Source of the DNA: Algibacter amylolyticus | Lineage (GTDB): Bacteria > Bacteroidota > Bacteroidia > Flavobacteriales > Flavobacteriaceae | Direction: 5' to 3' | Length of the DNA stretch: 64,000 nucleotides | Assembly: GCF_014202225.1 (NCBI RefSeq) | Contig: NZ_JACHGE010000001.1 | Span: 1,035,320 to 1,099,319 of the forward strand | Shown here: piece by piece, positions 51,901 to 60,721 of the stretch | Numbering within the stretch: the first letter of the stretch is position 1 | How the letters are laid out: every line of letters begins with the position of its first letter | Position numbers and translations under genes: made by a program | The notes under the pieces: generated by a model | Told to the model about the DNA's origin: nothing | What the model saw: the letters and a program-made list of their open reading frames with translations, nothing else | Database searches by the model: none

Positions 51901-54900
51901 TAATGTACAACAAAACCACCTATGTCGGCTTTTGTAACAGGAACAGAAATGGTTTTTTTATTAGCATTTAGTTGTACAATTTCTGTTGTAATAATGTTTT
52001 TGTTTTTCTCGATAGAAACGGTAACCGAAATATTTTCGGCAGCCGAACCTATGGTAATATTAGCGGTGTCTCCAACGCTGTATTCTTTTTTATCTGTTGC
52101 AATGGTTAATAGCTTATTATCGGCTGGAACCTTATCGGCGGCACTAAACAAGGTGGTTTTTACTTCGTCTTTTACCAATTGTCCAAATTTATCTTTGCTT
52201 TCTAGTGTGATAATATATTCACCAGATTGCCATTTTTTAATTTTACCTAGAGCGATGGTTTTAGTGTTTTTTGTGTTAAATGGTTTTTCTAAAACTAACT
52301 CGCCTTTATCCCAATTACTAGAGTTGTGCTCATTGTTATAAGCCTCGTGTGGGAACATGTCTTTAAACACAGTTTTGGAAATTTCTTGGTAGTCTGGTGC
52401 ACTCCATGGTCGCGCTCTTAAAACCGTATTTGGAGCTTGTAGTTTGTACATTTTTACAGTACCTGTAGCAGGGACAAATTCACCATTTAAGTTTTTAGTA
52501 TCGATAGTAAGGTTATGAGAGTTGTTGCTTTTATCCAGTACACTATCAATGCTTAAATTAGCAAGTAAAGCATGATAACCTACGTTTACAACCGTTGTTG
52601 CACTTCTTGTTTCGCCGTTTAAATCGGTAACATCGGCAGTAATTTCATAATTAAAAACAGGTAGACTATTTTTATCTACACTTTGGTCAGGAATGGCTTT
52701 AAAAACAATTTCAAATTCACCATTGGCATTGGTTACTGTTTCGCCATGTGTGATTTCTTGAGGCTCGCTATTTATATATGGTCTGTACCAAAAGTACCAG
52801 CGTGGGTATTGCACTTTACGGTGCACACGATACACGACTTTGGCATCGGTAATGTTACTTCCGGCATAGGCTAAGGCGTTTCCTTTTACGGTAATAGCGT
52901 CGTTAATTTTAAAAGTTTCAGTTACAGGTGTAAATTTAGTTTCAAACTTTGGACGCTTGTATTCTTCAACCGAAAAACTAGCATTACTTCTTAAGTATTT
53001 ATTAGATTCTGTGTTAAACTCAATGCGGTATACACCAGTTAAACCGCTGCTTGGTAAAATAAATTCACCTGCAACAGAGCCGAATTCGTTGGTTTTAAAG
53101 GTTAATGTTTTAAGTACTTCGTTGTTTACATTATATAATTTGGCATACACCATTTCATTGGCTAAAACTTCAGACTTACCATTAAAAGTTTCCATGGCAA
53201 TGGCTTTAAAATATACGGTTTGCCCTGGGCGGTAAATACTGCGGTCTGTAAATAAAAAGGATTTATAAGATACTTTCTCTTCAAGCTGTTTGTAGGTTTG
53301 GTTAATATAAAAATCGCCAAAGTAAGCAACATCGTTATCGCGTTGTACTTTTAAATTAACGTTGCGGTACCAGCTGTTATCCTTGTTAATTTTAATTTCG
53401 CCTAAGTTATTTGTGGTATAGGTTTTAGTAATTACTTTATTAACTCTAGTGGAGTAAGACACCTCTACTTTAGTATTGGTAATAGGTGCTCCGTTATTTC
53501 GGTTAATAATTTGAAATATTTTATGGTCTAAAGCCTCAGTTTCAACATAAGCTATATTGGTAACTTGCAGAGTAGCAAAAGCAAAAGCATCTTCATTCTC
53601 TTCAATAAACCCAACAACTAAATATCTGCCAGCATCAAGATTAGGGATAAAAACTTCGGTAGTATGTCTTTGGTAATCGGCTTCGTTTTTTAAATTACTC
53701 TTCCAAATTTTATTGGCATACAAGTTTTTAATAAACTCACGTTGCTCATCTTGTCTATATATGTTTGAAAAGGTTTTATATTGTTTTTCCGAAACCTTAT
53801 ACGCATTAAACTTAATGGCGTTTAAATTTTTATAACTTAGTAGTAATCTGGCATTTTGTTCAATTGGTAAAAAGTTTTCGGTCGTAATTTGAAACGAAAA
53901 TTGTTCAATTTGAGATTTCAAAATAGCACAGTTTACGGCACCTTTACTTTCAGGGAATTTTGAAATAGCCTGTTCACAAATCTCTAAAGCCTCTTTGGCT
54001 TTCCAACGCTGTTCCTCGTTAGTTTGAGGTTGGTAAGTTTGACTTTGCTGATAGTAAATAGAAGCGGTTTCAAAATGATATAAACCAGACACTTCATTAT
54101 TTTTTAAACGGTCTTCTTCAATTTTAAAAGCCTTTAATAAAAGAGCTTCACTATCTTGAAAAGTAGCATGTGCCTTTACAAATTTTAAGCGTTCAATATT
54201 TACATGGGCTAAAGCTAGTGGCAATTCATCTTTTAAATGAAACCGAATTAAATCTTGGTATATTTTTAAAGCGTTAAGCTGTAAGGATGTGGTGTCTTTA
54301 GAGTCTATTTGTAAAGCAGAAAACGTTTTGGAATCGGCTAAAAAATCGACATTATCAATTTCAAATTTGTAGGCAGGTTTGGTAATTTGGGTTTCATTAG
54401 TCTTGTAAAATTCTAAGGCATTATGGCTCAAAAAATCAAACAATGTAGGTCGGTATATTTTAGAGTCTTTCTGCTCATGCAATAAAACACTATAATTTAC
54501 TAAAGGTTCCTGTTGTAGCATAAGCCCGTTTGCCAAGGACGCCTTGTAGTGTAAATGGATTTCGTTAAAAAGTGTTTGTAAATCCCAAGTTCTAAAATCT
54601 GTACCATCAACTTTTTTATCCGTTTTTGTACGGTTATAAAACTGCCATCTGTATTGGTTAAAATACTGCCAATATAAATTAGCAAGTAGGTTTTCTAGAA
54701 TATTTTTAACAGGGAAATTGCTAGTTGCTATTTGGCTTTTAAAATCGTTAATAATATTTAATTGAGCATCCTCCTCTAAACTTAAAGCGTACTTACTTTT
54801 AAAAATTAACGTTTTTATTAATTGCGGGTGGTTAGTGTCTTTTGTGGCTTGTTTTTCAATATCGTCAATAACTTTTAAAGCAGATTGTGGTAAACCTTCG

Positions 54901-55007
54901 GCCTCAAATTTGTCAATTTTAGCCCATAAATCCTTATAGTTTGGAGATTGTGCTTGAGATAAAGTTGAGAAAAGTAGGATCATAAATAGAAATAGTGAAC
55001 GCTTCAT
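48951..55007 (-). CDS. alpha-2-macroglobulin family protein
   Basis: The 2018-residue exported protein starts with a signal peptide (KRSLFLFMILLFSTLSQAQ). Residues about 20-450 are helical and TPR-like. Macroglobulin (MG) domains follow: MG2 with FTDRSIYRPGQTVYFKAI and SGLTGVYRIEF, then further beta-sandwiches. The A2M block starts near residue 1240 (AFFFPQLKTDDKGHVSFSF, PEALTQWKL), and the complement-like helical domain carries YECNEQ (Cys1477, Gln1480), compatible with a CxEQ thioester. Just before A2M are LSGQVAGVQI and DDAVVIGYSSNKQE (near 1182 and 1206), which resemble SusC-type TonB-receptor motifs. Bacterial macroglobulins trap proteases in the envelope. No pbpC is adjacent. Confidence 0.92.
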   Translation of the reverse strand: MKRSLFLFMILLFSTLSQAQSPNYKDLWAKIDKFEAEGLPQSALKVIDDIEKQATKDTNHPQLIKTLIFKSKYALSLEEDAQLNIINDFKSQIATSNFPVKNILENLLANLYWQYFNQYRWQFYNRTKTDKKVDGTDFRTWDLQTLFNEIHLHYKASLANGLMLQQEPLVNYSVLLHEQKDSKIYRPTLFDFLSHNALEFYKTNETQITKPAYKFEIDNVDFLADSKTFSALQIDSKDTTSLQLNALKIYQDLIRFHLKDELPLALAHVNIERLKFVKAHATFQDSEALLLKAFKIEEDRLKNNEVSGLYHFETASIYYQQSQTYQPQTNEEQRWKAKEALEICEQAISKFPESKGAVNCAILKSQIEQFSFQITTENFLPIEQNARLLLSYKNLNAIKFNAYKVSEKQYKTFSNIYRQDEQREFIKNLYANKIWKSNLKNEADYQRHTTEVFIPNLDAGRYLVVGFIEENEDAFAFATLQVTNIAYVETEALDHKIFQIINRNNGAPITNTKVEVSYSTRVNKVITKTYTTNNLGEIKINKDNSWYRNVNLKVQRDNDVAYFGDFYINQTYKQLEEKVSYKSFLFTDRSIYRPGQTVYFKAIAMETFNGKSEVLANEMVYAKLYNVNNEVLKTLTFKTNEFGSVAGEFILPSSGLTGVYRIEFNTESNKYLRSNASFSVEEYKRPKFETKFTPVTETFKINDAITVKGNALAYAGSNITDAKVVYRVHRKVQYPRWYFWYRPYINSEPQEITHGETVTNANGEFEIVFKAIPDQSVDKNSLPVFNYEITADVTDLNGETRSATTVVNVGYHALLANLSIDSVLDKSNNSHNLTIDTKNLNGEFVPATGTVKMYKLQAPNTVLRARPWSAPDYQEISKTVFKDMFPHEAYNNEHNSSNWDKGELVLEKPFNTKNTKTIALGKIKKWQSGEYIITLESKDKFGQLVKDEVKTTLFSAADKVPADNKLLTIATDKKEYSVGDTANITIGSAAENISVTVSIEKNKNIITTEIVQLNANKKTISVPVTKADIGGFVVHYSFAAFNSFLSGSQAISVPYPKNNLAIETLTFRDKLQPGTNETWQFKIKGPDGEKVSSEILASMYDASLDQFKPHNWNFNPIQNRIYSAYSYRRANQSFGIENFRVYNINSGYSYPQQHFDQWNWFGFNFGYKYALRYRRSASMSKKLSGQVAGVQIVANEMELEESALDDAVVIGYSSNKQEVAAAPMQQLDEDVILNEEKTNFDNIQIRKNLQETAFFFPQLKTDDKGHVSFSFTTPEALTQWKLQLLAHTKTLESAIQSFSTVTQKELMVIPNAPRFLREGDKITISTKIANLTENQLTGQAVLILTDAVSGKTIDSNLGNSENNKVFTVDAKGNTQVSWLLNIPEGVQAVQYKIIAKSDTFSDGEQNALPVLSNRMLVTETLPMWVRSNQTKTFTLDKLMSNTSISLTNHKLTLEMTSNPAWYAVQALPYLMEYPYECNEQTFSRYYANALASHIANSNPRIQEVFNQWKNTDALLSNLEKNEELKSILIQETPWLRDAQRETEQKKRIALLFDLNKMNNELQSAIQKLESNQLSSGAWAWFDGGYENRYITQHIITGFGHLNKLNVKTNTHSNMIENAISYLDKEFVKEYKDLKKYNKNVDLTKDHLSYTQLHYLYMRSFFSDVKKSKEVETIIDYYQTQIGKYWLNRSLYSKGLMALVSHRNSDSKTALKILKSLKETSITSEELGMYWKSNTNSWHWYQAPIETQALLIEAFGDIENDTETIDNLKIWLLKNKQTNRWKTTKATTEAVYALLLQGSDWLSVTDMVDVVIGGQAIAPSKLESVKIEAGTGYYKTAWNTAEIKPEMGEVKISKKGKGIAWGSLYWQYFEDLDKITTAETPLKLSKKLFLKSNTDTGEEISEINSETDLKVGDLVRVRIELRSDRNMEFLHMKDMRASGLEPVNVISKYKWQDGLGYYESTKDASTNFFFDYLPKGVYVFEYDLRVNNAGNMSNGITTIQSMYAPEFSSHSEGVRISVK

Positions 55008-55188
55008 GTGTATAAATTTGTCTCTAATATATATTCAAATTCCGTTCCAAAACATACTAAATGAGTTATTGGATACGTTGAGTGAGTGAAGTTAATCATT
55101 TTGTAGGTAAAACAGTCATTGTGCTTTTTACTAATCCAATAAAAGTTTAAGATTATCATAAACCTGTGCAAACAAAAACTAGAAAGCT

Positions 55189-55196
55189 TATTTTTG
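55189..55196 (+). promoter_or_regulatory. candidate -7 element of the TPR gene
   Basis: TATTTTTG fits TAnnTTTG and lies 19 bases before the ATG at 55216. No -33 TTG is seen. The 208-base divergent gap to the macroglobulin gene holds nothing else that I recognise. Confidence 0.35.
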
Positions 55197-55215
55197 TGTT
55201 TCTATTAAAATTATT

Positions 55216-56166
55216 ATGAGAAAATTACTGTTTCTTTTAGTGCTTCCTATGGTGTGTTTCTCTCAAGGTAAACTTGAAGAAATCTCCAATTTCATCAAGG
55301 AAAAGCAGTTTGAAAAAGCAGAATATCAACTTAAAGAGTACCTCAAATCACATCCCGATAATTTAAATGCTACCGAGCTTTTGGGCGATGCCTATGGCCA
55401 TCAAAAAAAGTGGGATCAGGCCATAGTCGAATACAAAAAACTGGTAGAGCTTGAACCCAAAACAGCCAATTATCATTACAAATACGGTGGTGTTTTAGGT
55501 ATGAAAGCCTTACAGAATAAGCTAAAAGCCATAGGTTTAATTGGCGATATAAAAACCGCATTTACAACGGCGGCCGAATTAGATAAAAACCACATAGAAA
55601 CCCGTTGGGCCTTAGTGGAACTGTATATGCAGTTACCCGGAATTTTTGGCGGCAGCAAGAGCAAATCCTTACACTATGCCCAAGAACTAGAAAATCTATC
55701 GAAGGTAGATGGTTACTTGGCAAAAGGCTATGTTTACGAATATGATAACGAACCAGATTTAGCCGAAAAATATTATAAAATGGCCATTCAAACAGGAGGT
55801 TCGCTAACCTGTTTTAACAAGTTAACTACGCTTTACGAAAAGGAAAAACAACCCGAAAAAGCCATAAAAACCATAGAGGAAGCGCAGCAAAAACACCAGC
55901 GTAATGCCTTACATTATCAAATAGGCAAGGTGGCTGCCGAGTATAATATCGAGCTTCAAAAAGGCGAGCAATGTTTACAAACTTATATCAAGAATTATTC
56001 CGAGTCCGATGGCGTTCCAAAAGCGTGGGCGCACTACCGTTTGGCACAAATAAACGTGCATAAAAACAACAAGGAAACAGCCTTAAAACACATCGATATG
56101 GCTCTAGCGCAACTGCCAAAAATTAAACCTTTTAAGGACCAAAAACAGAAAATTTTAAATTTGTAA
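55216..56166 (+). CDS. exported tetratricopeptide repeat protein
   Basis: The 316-residue protein has a signal peptide (MRKLLFLLVLPMVCFSQ) and several TPR units: FEKAEYQLKEYLKSHPDNLNATELLGDAYGHQKKWDQAIVEYKKLVELEP (in parts), a middle pair around DLAEKYYKMAIQTGG and PEKAIKTIEEAQQKH, and a final KETALKHIDMALAQLP. TPRs mediate protein contacts; the partner is unknown. It is divergent from the macroglobulin gene, and the GC-rich repeat copy 2 begins 5 bases after its stop. Confidence 0.85.
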   Translation: MRKLLFLLVLPMVCFSQGKLEEISNFIKEKQFEKAEYQLKEYLKSHPDNLNATELLGDAYGHQKKWDQAIVEYKKLVELEPKTANYHYKYGGVLGMKALQNKLKAIGLIGDIKTAFTTAAELDKNHIETRWALVELYMQLPGIFGGSKSKSLHYAQELENLSKVDGYLAKGYVYEYDNEPDLAEKYYKMAIQTGGSLTCFNKLTTLYEKEKQPEKAIKTIEEAQQKHQRNALHYQIGKVAAEYNIELQKGEQCLQTYIKNYSESDGVPKAWAHYRLAQINVHKNNKETALKHIDMALAQLPKIKPFKDQKQKILNL

Positions 56167-56171
56167 TAATT

Positions 56172-56264
56172 GGGCGCTACCCCAAGGGTCGGGCTTTTCG
56201 CTACAAGTCCTCGCACCTCCTTTGTCGGGCTGTGGGCTATCCGCTGCAATCCCTAGCGCGGGCA
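56172..56264 (+). repeat. GC-rich intergenic repeat, copy 2 (uninterrupted)
   Basis: This 93-base segment begins GGGCGCTACCCC and ends CCCTAGCGCGGGCA; GCGCTA and TAGCGC at the two ends are inverted complements. It matches the copy at 45784-45920 over most of its length but lacks the two extra blocks there. Such terminal complementarity allows a closed stem-loop RNA or DNA structure. It lies between the TPR gene and mpl and is not coding. Confidence 0.8.
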
Positions 56265-56394
56265 TACCTGCTAATTTAGGTTTATTAATAAAAAATCTTT
56301 GCATTTTTACGCGTTTACGGTACATTTTTTTAACACCAATCAACTAATCCATAAATAATTTGGAAATTGATTTTTCTAGTTTGATATTTGTTTC

Positions 56395-57750
56395 ATGAAC
56401 GTACATTTTATAGCCATTGGCGGAGCAGCAATGCATAATTTAGCACTTGCTTTACATAATAAAGGATATCACGTAACCGGAAGTGACGACACTATATTCG
56501 ATCCGTCTAAATCAAGATTACAAGCCAAAGGCTTATTGCCCGAAACATTTGGTTGGTTTCCAGAAAAAATAACAGCCAATTTAGACGCTATAGTTTTAGG
56601 TATGCACGCAAAAGCCGATAATCCTGAGTTGCTAAAAGCTCAAGAATTAGGACTAAAAATTTACAGTTACCCAGAGTTTTTGTACGAGCAATCCAAACAT
56701 AAAACCCGTGTTGTTATTGGCGGAAGTCATGGTAAAACAACCATAACATCAATGATTTTGCATGTTATGCATTATCATGATAAAGAAGTCGATTATATGG
56801 TTGGCGCACAATTAGAAGGTTTCGATGTTATGGTAAAACTTACCGAACACAACGATTTTATAGTACTAGAAGGCGACGAGTATTTAAGTTCGCCTATAGA
56901 CCGCCGACCAAAATTTCATTTATACAAACCCAATATAGCCTTGTTAAGCGGTATTGCTTGGGATCATATTAATGTATTTCCTACCTACCAAAACTACGTA
57001 GAGCAGTTTAGTATTTTTGTAGATTCTATTGTAAGTGGCGGAAGCATTAATTACAACGATGAAGATCCAGAAGTAAAACGCGTTGTTGAAGCTAGCGAAA
57101 ACACCATAAGAAAAATAGCCTACCAAACGCCCGATTATACCGTTAGCAACGGACAAACACTTCTGGAAACTCCCGAAGGCGAATTGCCAATAGAGGTTTT
57201 TGGTAAACACAATTTAAACAACCTTGCAGGTGCCAAATGGATTTGCCAGCACATGGGAATAGACGAGGACGATTTTTACGAAGCTATTTCTACGTTTAAA
57301 GGCGCAAGTAAACGTCTAGAAAAAATAGCAGAAAGTAAAACCAGTGTAGCCTTTAAAGATTTTGCACACTCACCAAGTAAGGTAGAAGCTACTACAAACG
57401 CGGTAAAAGAACAGTATAAAAACCGTACCGTTGTGGCCTGTTTAGAATTACATACCTACAGCAGTTTAAATGCCGAGTTTTTAAAAGAATATAAAGGCGC
57501 ACTTGATGCTGCCGATGTTGCGGTGGTATTCTATTCGCCACATGCCGTAGAAATTAAAAAGCTTGAAGCAGTAACGCACCAGCAAATAGCAAATGCGTTT
57601 CAGCGCGACGATTTAATTATTTATACCAATCCAGACGATTTTAAAGACTTTTTATTCAAACAAAACTTTGATAATAAGGCGTTATTGTTAATGAGTTCTG
57701 GTAATTATGGTGGATTGGATTTTGATGCTGTTAAGGGGTTGGTTGGGTAA
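56395..57750 (+). CDS. mpl: UDP-N-acetylmuramate:L-alanyl-gamma-D-glutamyl-meso-diaminopimelate ligase
   Basis: Mpl re-uses murein tripeptide by joining it to UDP-MurNAc during cell-wall recycling. The 451-residue Mur ligase begins VHFIAIGGAAMHNLALALHNKGYHVTGSDD, has the P-loop GGSHGKTT (109-116), GAQLEGF and the Mpl-type DYMVGAQLEGFDVMVKL, LEGDEYLSSPIDRRPKF, LSGIAWDHINVFPT, and DFAHSPSKVEAT. The wording GGSHGKTT and EYLSSPIDRRPKF favours Mpl over MurC (GTHGKTTTT). No murein-peptide permease is adjacent. Confidence 0.9.
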   Translation: MNVHFIAIGGAAMHNLALALHNKGYHVTGSDDTIFDPSKSRLQAKGLLPETFGWFPEKITANLDAIVLGMHAKADNPELLKAQELGLKIYSYPEFLYEQSKHKTRVVIGGSHGKTTITSMILHVMHYHDKEVDYMVGAQLEGFDVMVKLTEHNDFIVLEGDEYLSSPIDRRPKFHLYKPNIALLSGIAWDHINVFPTYQNYVEQFSIFVDSIVSGGSINYNDEDPEVKRVVEASENTIRKIAYQTPDYTVSNGQTLLETPEGELPIEVFGKHNLNNLAGAKWICQHMGIDEDDFYEAISTFKGASKRLEKIAESKTSVAFKDFAHSPSKVEATTNAVKEQYKNRTVVACLELHTYSSLNAEFLKEYKGALDAADVAVVFYSPHAVEIKKLEAVTHQQIANAFQRDDLIIYTNPDDFKDFLFKQNFDNKALLLMSSGNYGGLDFDAVKGLVG

Positions 57751-57753
57751 TTA

Positions 57754-57773
57754 ATTCCTGCGAAGGCAGGAAT
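57754..57773 (+). repeat. ATTCCTGC hairpin repeat
   Basis: ATTCCTGC-GAAG-GCAGGAAT is a perfect 8-base stem with a GAAG tetraloop, directly after the mpl stop. It is the best copy of a short repeat also seen in degenerate form at 44602-44621 and 25082-25097. It may help to end transcription but has only a weak T tract (CTTTAATATTTT). Confidence 0.6.
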
Positions 57774-57837
57774 CTTTAATATTTTAGTTGTAACGTTTTA
57801 CCAAGAAGTAATACTTATAGTTTATACACTTCAAGTA

Positions 57838-59271
57838 ATGAAACTAAAAAGGCGTTTTTATAATTCTTCTATAAATTTTGATAAGTTATCTACAAAGCGC
57901 CTTGTCTTAGGTCTTGTTTTTGGCTTGGTTTCGGCATTAATTATTTATAGTTTCTTTTATGTTGTAAGAGAATCTTTTAGAGTAATGTCTCTTGGATATA
58001 ATGATTATGGATTTTGGAGTTTCCAAGAACATCAATTCATTTTAACTAAAAAGGATAGAGGTTTTTATAATATGTTCTTTTCAGGGTTATCCCTTATTTT
58101 AGGTAATTCAATAGCAATACTTTTTATCCTTAGTAGACCTAATAAGGCCATAAAAAGATTTGATCTTAAAAGGAAAAGAGTATTGAATGATCAAATTTTT
58201 TTAAGCTTCAATTTTATTTATTGGTTTACTAAAATTGGTTTAGTTTTTGGGGTTTTTTCAATGTGTTGTATGGATTTTGAGTTTATACCATACTTTAAAC
58301 CAATTGCATATCTTCTATTAGTTGTTTTGTATTTAGAAACATGGAAAAATTTAGCTCTTTTATTCAAGAGAAAAAAAATAAGAGTCTTACATTTTATTGT
58401 AATGTTTTGTTTTATGATAGGTTTGGCGCAAATAGACGTGGTTGACTACAAAGCAACAGATCAAGCTTCTCTGAAAAACAACCCGAAAATTGATTTTCCT
58501 GAATCAGATTTTTATGATAATGATGATTTTATTAGAAGGGTAGATTTAGAAATAGCACTTAAGTTAAAGTTGAGTGAAACGAATAACTTAGAAATTTATA
58601 CTCCTTACCGAGAAAAAATAGAACTAGAAGAGGTTTTAAACTACATTTTAGCAGAAAAGCAATCAAAAAGAGAAGAACTGATGCCTTTTTTAAGTTTACG
58701 AGTTTTATCAGACGAAAATATAAATGTAAGCTTTATTAAAATGTTAGAAGCAGAAGCCTATTCTGCAGGAATTTATAGAGTATATTATGAGGTTTATAAT
58801 AAAAATTTTTATGAAACTTATTTTGAAAGTGTTGCCTTGACAAGAAAACTAAATAAATCAATATTACAATTTAAAAACAAGACTATAAAAAAGGATACTT
58901 CAAGCCTGATTTCAACTTCATTTCGATTATTACCTCCCGAACAAGATTATGCATCCTACGATACAATTAAGGTTTCTATTCAGCAAGAATTAAGGTTTAA
59001 TAATAAAGTAGTTTCAAAAGAAACTATGGTAAATGAATTTAAGTCTAATTTTGATTCTCATACATTGTTTTTGTACGAAATTAATAGCAAGACAACATAT
59101 CAAGATTATATTAATGTATTATCAGCTCATAATAATGCAGTAAATAGACTTATACTACAAGAGCAAACTATTTTTAAAGAAAGTAGATATAATTACACTA
59201 AGGCGTATTACGATGAGCAGTTAAGATTAAAAAGCAAATATCCTATTAATATTATAGAAATACTTAATTAA
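57838..59271 (+). CDS. membrane protein of unknown function
   Basis: The 477-residue protein has about five membrane segments in the first 200 residues (roughly 22-43, 80-98, 125-143, 148-166 and 183-198) and a polar C-terminal domain of 275 residues rich in charged helices. I recognise no family or catalytic motif. Its codon use looks more AT-rich than mpl upstream, which could mean a recent arrival, but this was judged by eye. It overlaps the converging PaiB-like gene by 8 bases at the stop codons. Confidence 0.6.
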   Translation: MKLKRRFYNSSINFDKLSTKRLVLGLVFGLVSALIIYSFFYVVRESFRVMSLGYNDYGFWSFQEHQFILTKKDRGFYNMFFSGLSLILGNSIAILFILSRPNKAIKRFDLKRKRVLNDQIFLSFNFIYWFTKIGLVFGVFSMCCMDFEFIPYFKPIAYLLLVVLYLETWKNLALLFKRKKIRVLHFIVMFCFMIGLAQIDVVDYKATDQASLKNNPKIDFPESDFYDNDDFIRRVDLEIALKLKLSETNNLEIYTPYREKIELEEVLNYILAEKQSKREELMPFLSLRVLSDENINVSFIKMLEAEAYSAGIYRVYYEVYNKNFYETYFESVALTRKLNKSILQFKNKTIKKDTSSLISTSFRLLPPEQDYASYDTIKVSIQQELRFNNKVVSKETMVNEFKSNFDSHTLFLYEINSKTTYQDYINVLSAHNNAVNRLILQEQTIFKESRYNYTKAYYDEQLRLKSKYPINIIEILN

Positions 59272-59860
59272 AACACTTCTCCAAAAAGGCCTCAACACTT
59301 TCTTTGTTAGCTCTTACCAATTCCGCTTTAGCGTTATCAATATCTTCAGGCTTTTTATCTTGCGAGAGTTTAAATTTACCTTCCCACGAATCAATAGAAA
59401 TTTCAAACATTTCAATATAATTAAGATAGGTATTCATGCTTTTATTATCGGGCTCTAAAACGTATTTATGGTCTGGTGCTTCAAGAAATTCGGTCATTGT
59501 AATTAACGACTGCTTTAAAGCATCTTTGCTTTCAATAGCTTTCACTTTGCCCTTTAAATGTACTTTAATGTAATTCCAGGTTGGTAATTGTTTGGTGGAA
59601 TAAATACTTGGCGAGATGTAGCATTGCGGACCAGAAAAAATAATAGTAATGTCGTTATTGTTTTTTAAAAGTTCCGCTTGCGGGTTGTTAATATCAATAT
59701 GGCCAATAAGTTTACCGCTTTCATTGTAAATTAAAGGCAAATGTGTAATATATGGCACATTATCTTTAACCGAAATTAAGGTGGCTAAAGGGTAGGTTTT
59801 AATCACTTCAATAAGGTGGGTAATAGTATTATCTTGATGATGTTTAGGAGGATAGCTCAA
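59264..59860 (-). CDS. PaiB-like FMN-binding protein
   Basis: The 198-residue protein belongs to the FMN_bind_2 (PaiB) family: SYPPKHHQDN at the N-terminus, TYPLATLISVKDNVPYITHLPLIYN, GHIDINNPQAELLKNN, IFSGPQCYISPSIYSTKQLPTWNYIKVHLKG (in parts) and a C-terminal WEGKFKLSQDK. PaiB of Bacillus is reported as a negative regulator of sporulation and protease genes; enzymatic roles have been proposed for relatives. The conserved start corresponds to TTG at 59860; no in-frame ATG is seen upstream. Confidence 0.85.
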   Translation of the reverse strand: MSYPPKHHQDNTITHLIEVIKTYPLATLISVKDNVPYITHLPLIYNESGKLIGHIDINNPQAELLKNNNDITIIFSGPQCYISPSIYSTKQLPTWNYIKVHLKGKVKAIESKDALKQSLITMTEFLEAPDHKYVLEPDNKSMNTYLNYIEMFEISIDSWEGKFKLSQDKKPEDIDNAKAELVRANKESVEAFLEKCFN

Positions 59861-59892
59861 TGCTTTTGTTGTTTTGTTAGACCTTAAAATAA

Positions 59893-59907
59893 AGGAATCT
59901 CATTATT
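59893..59907 (+). repeat. isolated right half of the GGAATC intergenic repeat
   Basis: AGGAATCTCATTATT here is identical to 44616-44630. The left arm (ATTCC) is absent. It lies in the gap between the PaiB-like gene and radC. Confidence 0.4.
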
Positions 59908-59958
59908 TTTGTTAATAATTCTATTGCTTCTGAAATTTACAATATTTATCTTTAACGA

Positions 59959-60657
59959 ATGCAAGAAAAATCATCGTCATTTTCTATAAAAAACTGGAGT
60001 CAGGACGATCAGCCACGTGAAAAGTTATTATACAAAGGAAAGGCGGCCTTAAGTGATGCCGAACTTGTAGCCATTTTGATTGGTTCTGGAAACCGACAAG
60101 AAAGTGCTGTCGATTTATGTAAACGCATCCTTGCAAGCACCGATAATAATTTAAGTGCCTTAGGAAAACTATCCATTAAACAACTTACCGAATTTAAAGG
60201 AATAGGTGAAGCCAAAGCCATAACTATAATTGCTGCTTTAGAGTTAGGACGCCGAAGAAGAGGTGAAGAAGCCTTAGAAAAAAAGAAAATTACATCTAGC
60301 TCTTCGGTTTTTGAATTGATGCAACCTGTAATTGGCGAGCTCCAGCATGAAGAGTTCTGGATAATATATTTAAACAATTCTAATAAAGTAATTCGTAAAA
60401 ACCAACTTAGTAAAGGCGGTATAACAGGTACTTTAGTGGATGTGCGCTTAGTATTAAAAAACGCGTTAGAGGTAGGAGCTGTAGGCTTAATTTTAGCACA
60501 CAACCATCCATCGGGCGGCTTAAAACCTAGTGAGGCCGATAAACAAATTACCAATAAGTTAAAAACAGCTGCACAAAGTTTAGATATTAAAGTTCTAGAC
60601 CACCTAATTATAACAGAAAAAGCATACTTTAGTTTCGCCGATGAATCACTGCTATGA
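59959..60657 (+). CDS. radC: RadC family protein (JAB domain)
   Basis: The 232-residue protein has the N-terminal helix-hairpin-helix part (SDAELVAILIGSGNRQESAVDLCKRI in parts, then LTEFKGIGEAKAITIIAALELGRR) and the JAMM/MPN metal motif LAHNHPSGGLKPSEADKQIT with VEVGAVG-type Glu upstream. The name RadC is historical; a role in DNA repair is disputed. The length is normal for the UPF0758 family. A short repeat-like stretch separates it from the next gene. Confidence 0.93.
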   Translation: MQEKSSSFSIKNWSQDDQPREKLLYKGKAALSDAELVAILIGSGNRQESAVDLCKRILASTDNNLSALGKLSIKQLTEFKGIGEAKAITIIAALELGRRRRGEEALEKKKITSSSSVFELMQPVIGELQHEEFWIIYLNNSNKVIRKNQLSKGGITGTLVDVRLVLKNALEVGAVGLILAHNHPSGGLKPSEADKQITNKLKTAAQSLDIKVLDHLIITEKAYFSFADESLL

Positions 60658-60719
60658 ACAAAGACAGAAGACCGATGACAGCAGACCGCTTACTGAACAC
60701 TGAATACTGCAAACTGAAA
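60658..60719 (+). repeat. short degenerate repeat stretch between radC and the deacetylase-like gene
   Basis: The stretch has near-repeats of GACCG and of ACTGAA-/ACTGCAA, with a period close to 7-8 bases in the second half (CTGAACACTGAATACTGCAA). It is GC-richer than its surroundings and non-coding. The origin is unknown. Confidence 0.4.
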
Positions 60720-60721
60720 TT

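Noticed and set aside
60009-60554. Antisense frame inside radC
   Set aside because: The radC motifs on the plus strand are complete; this frame is a shadow.
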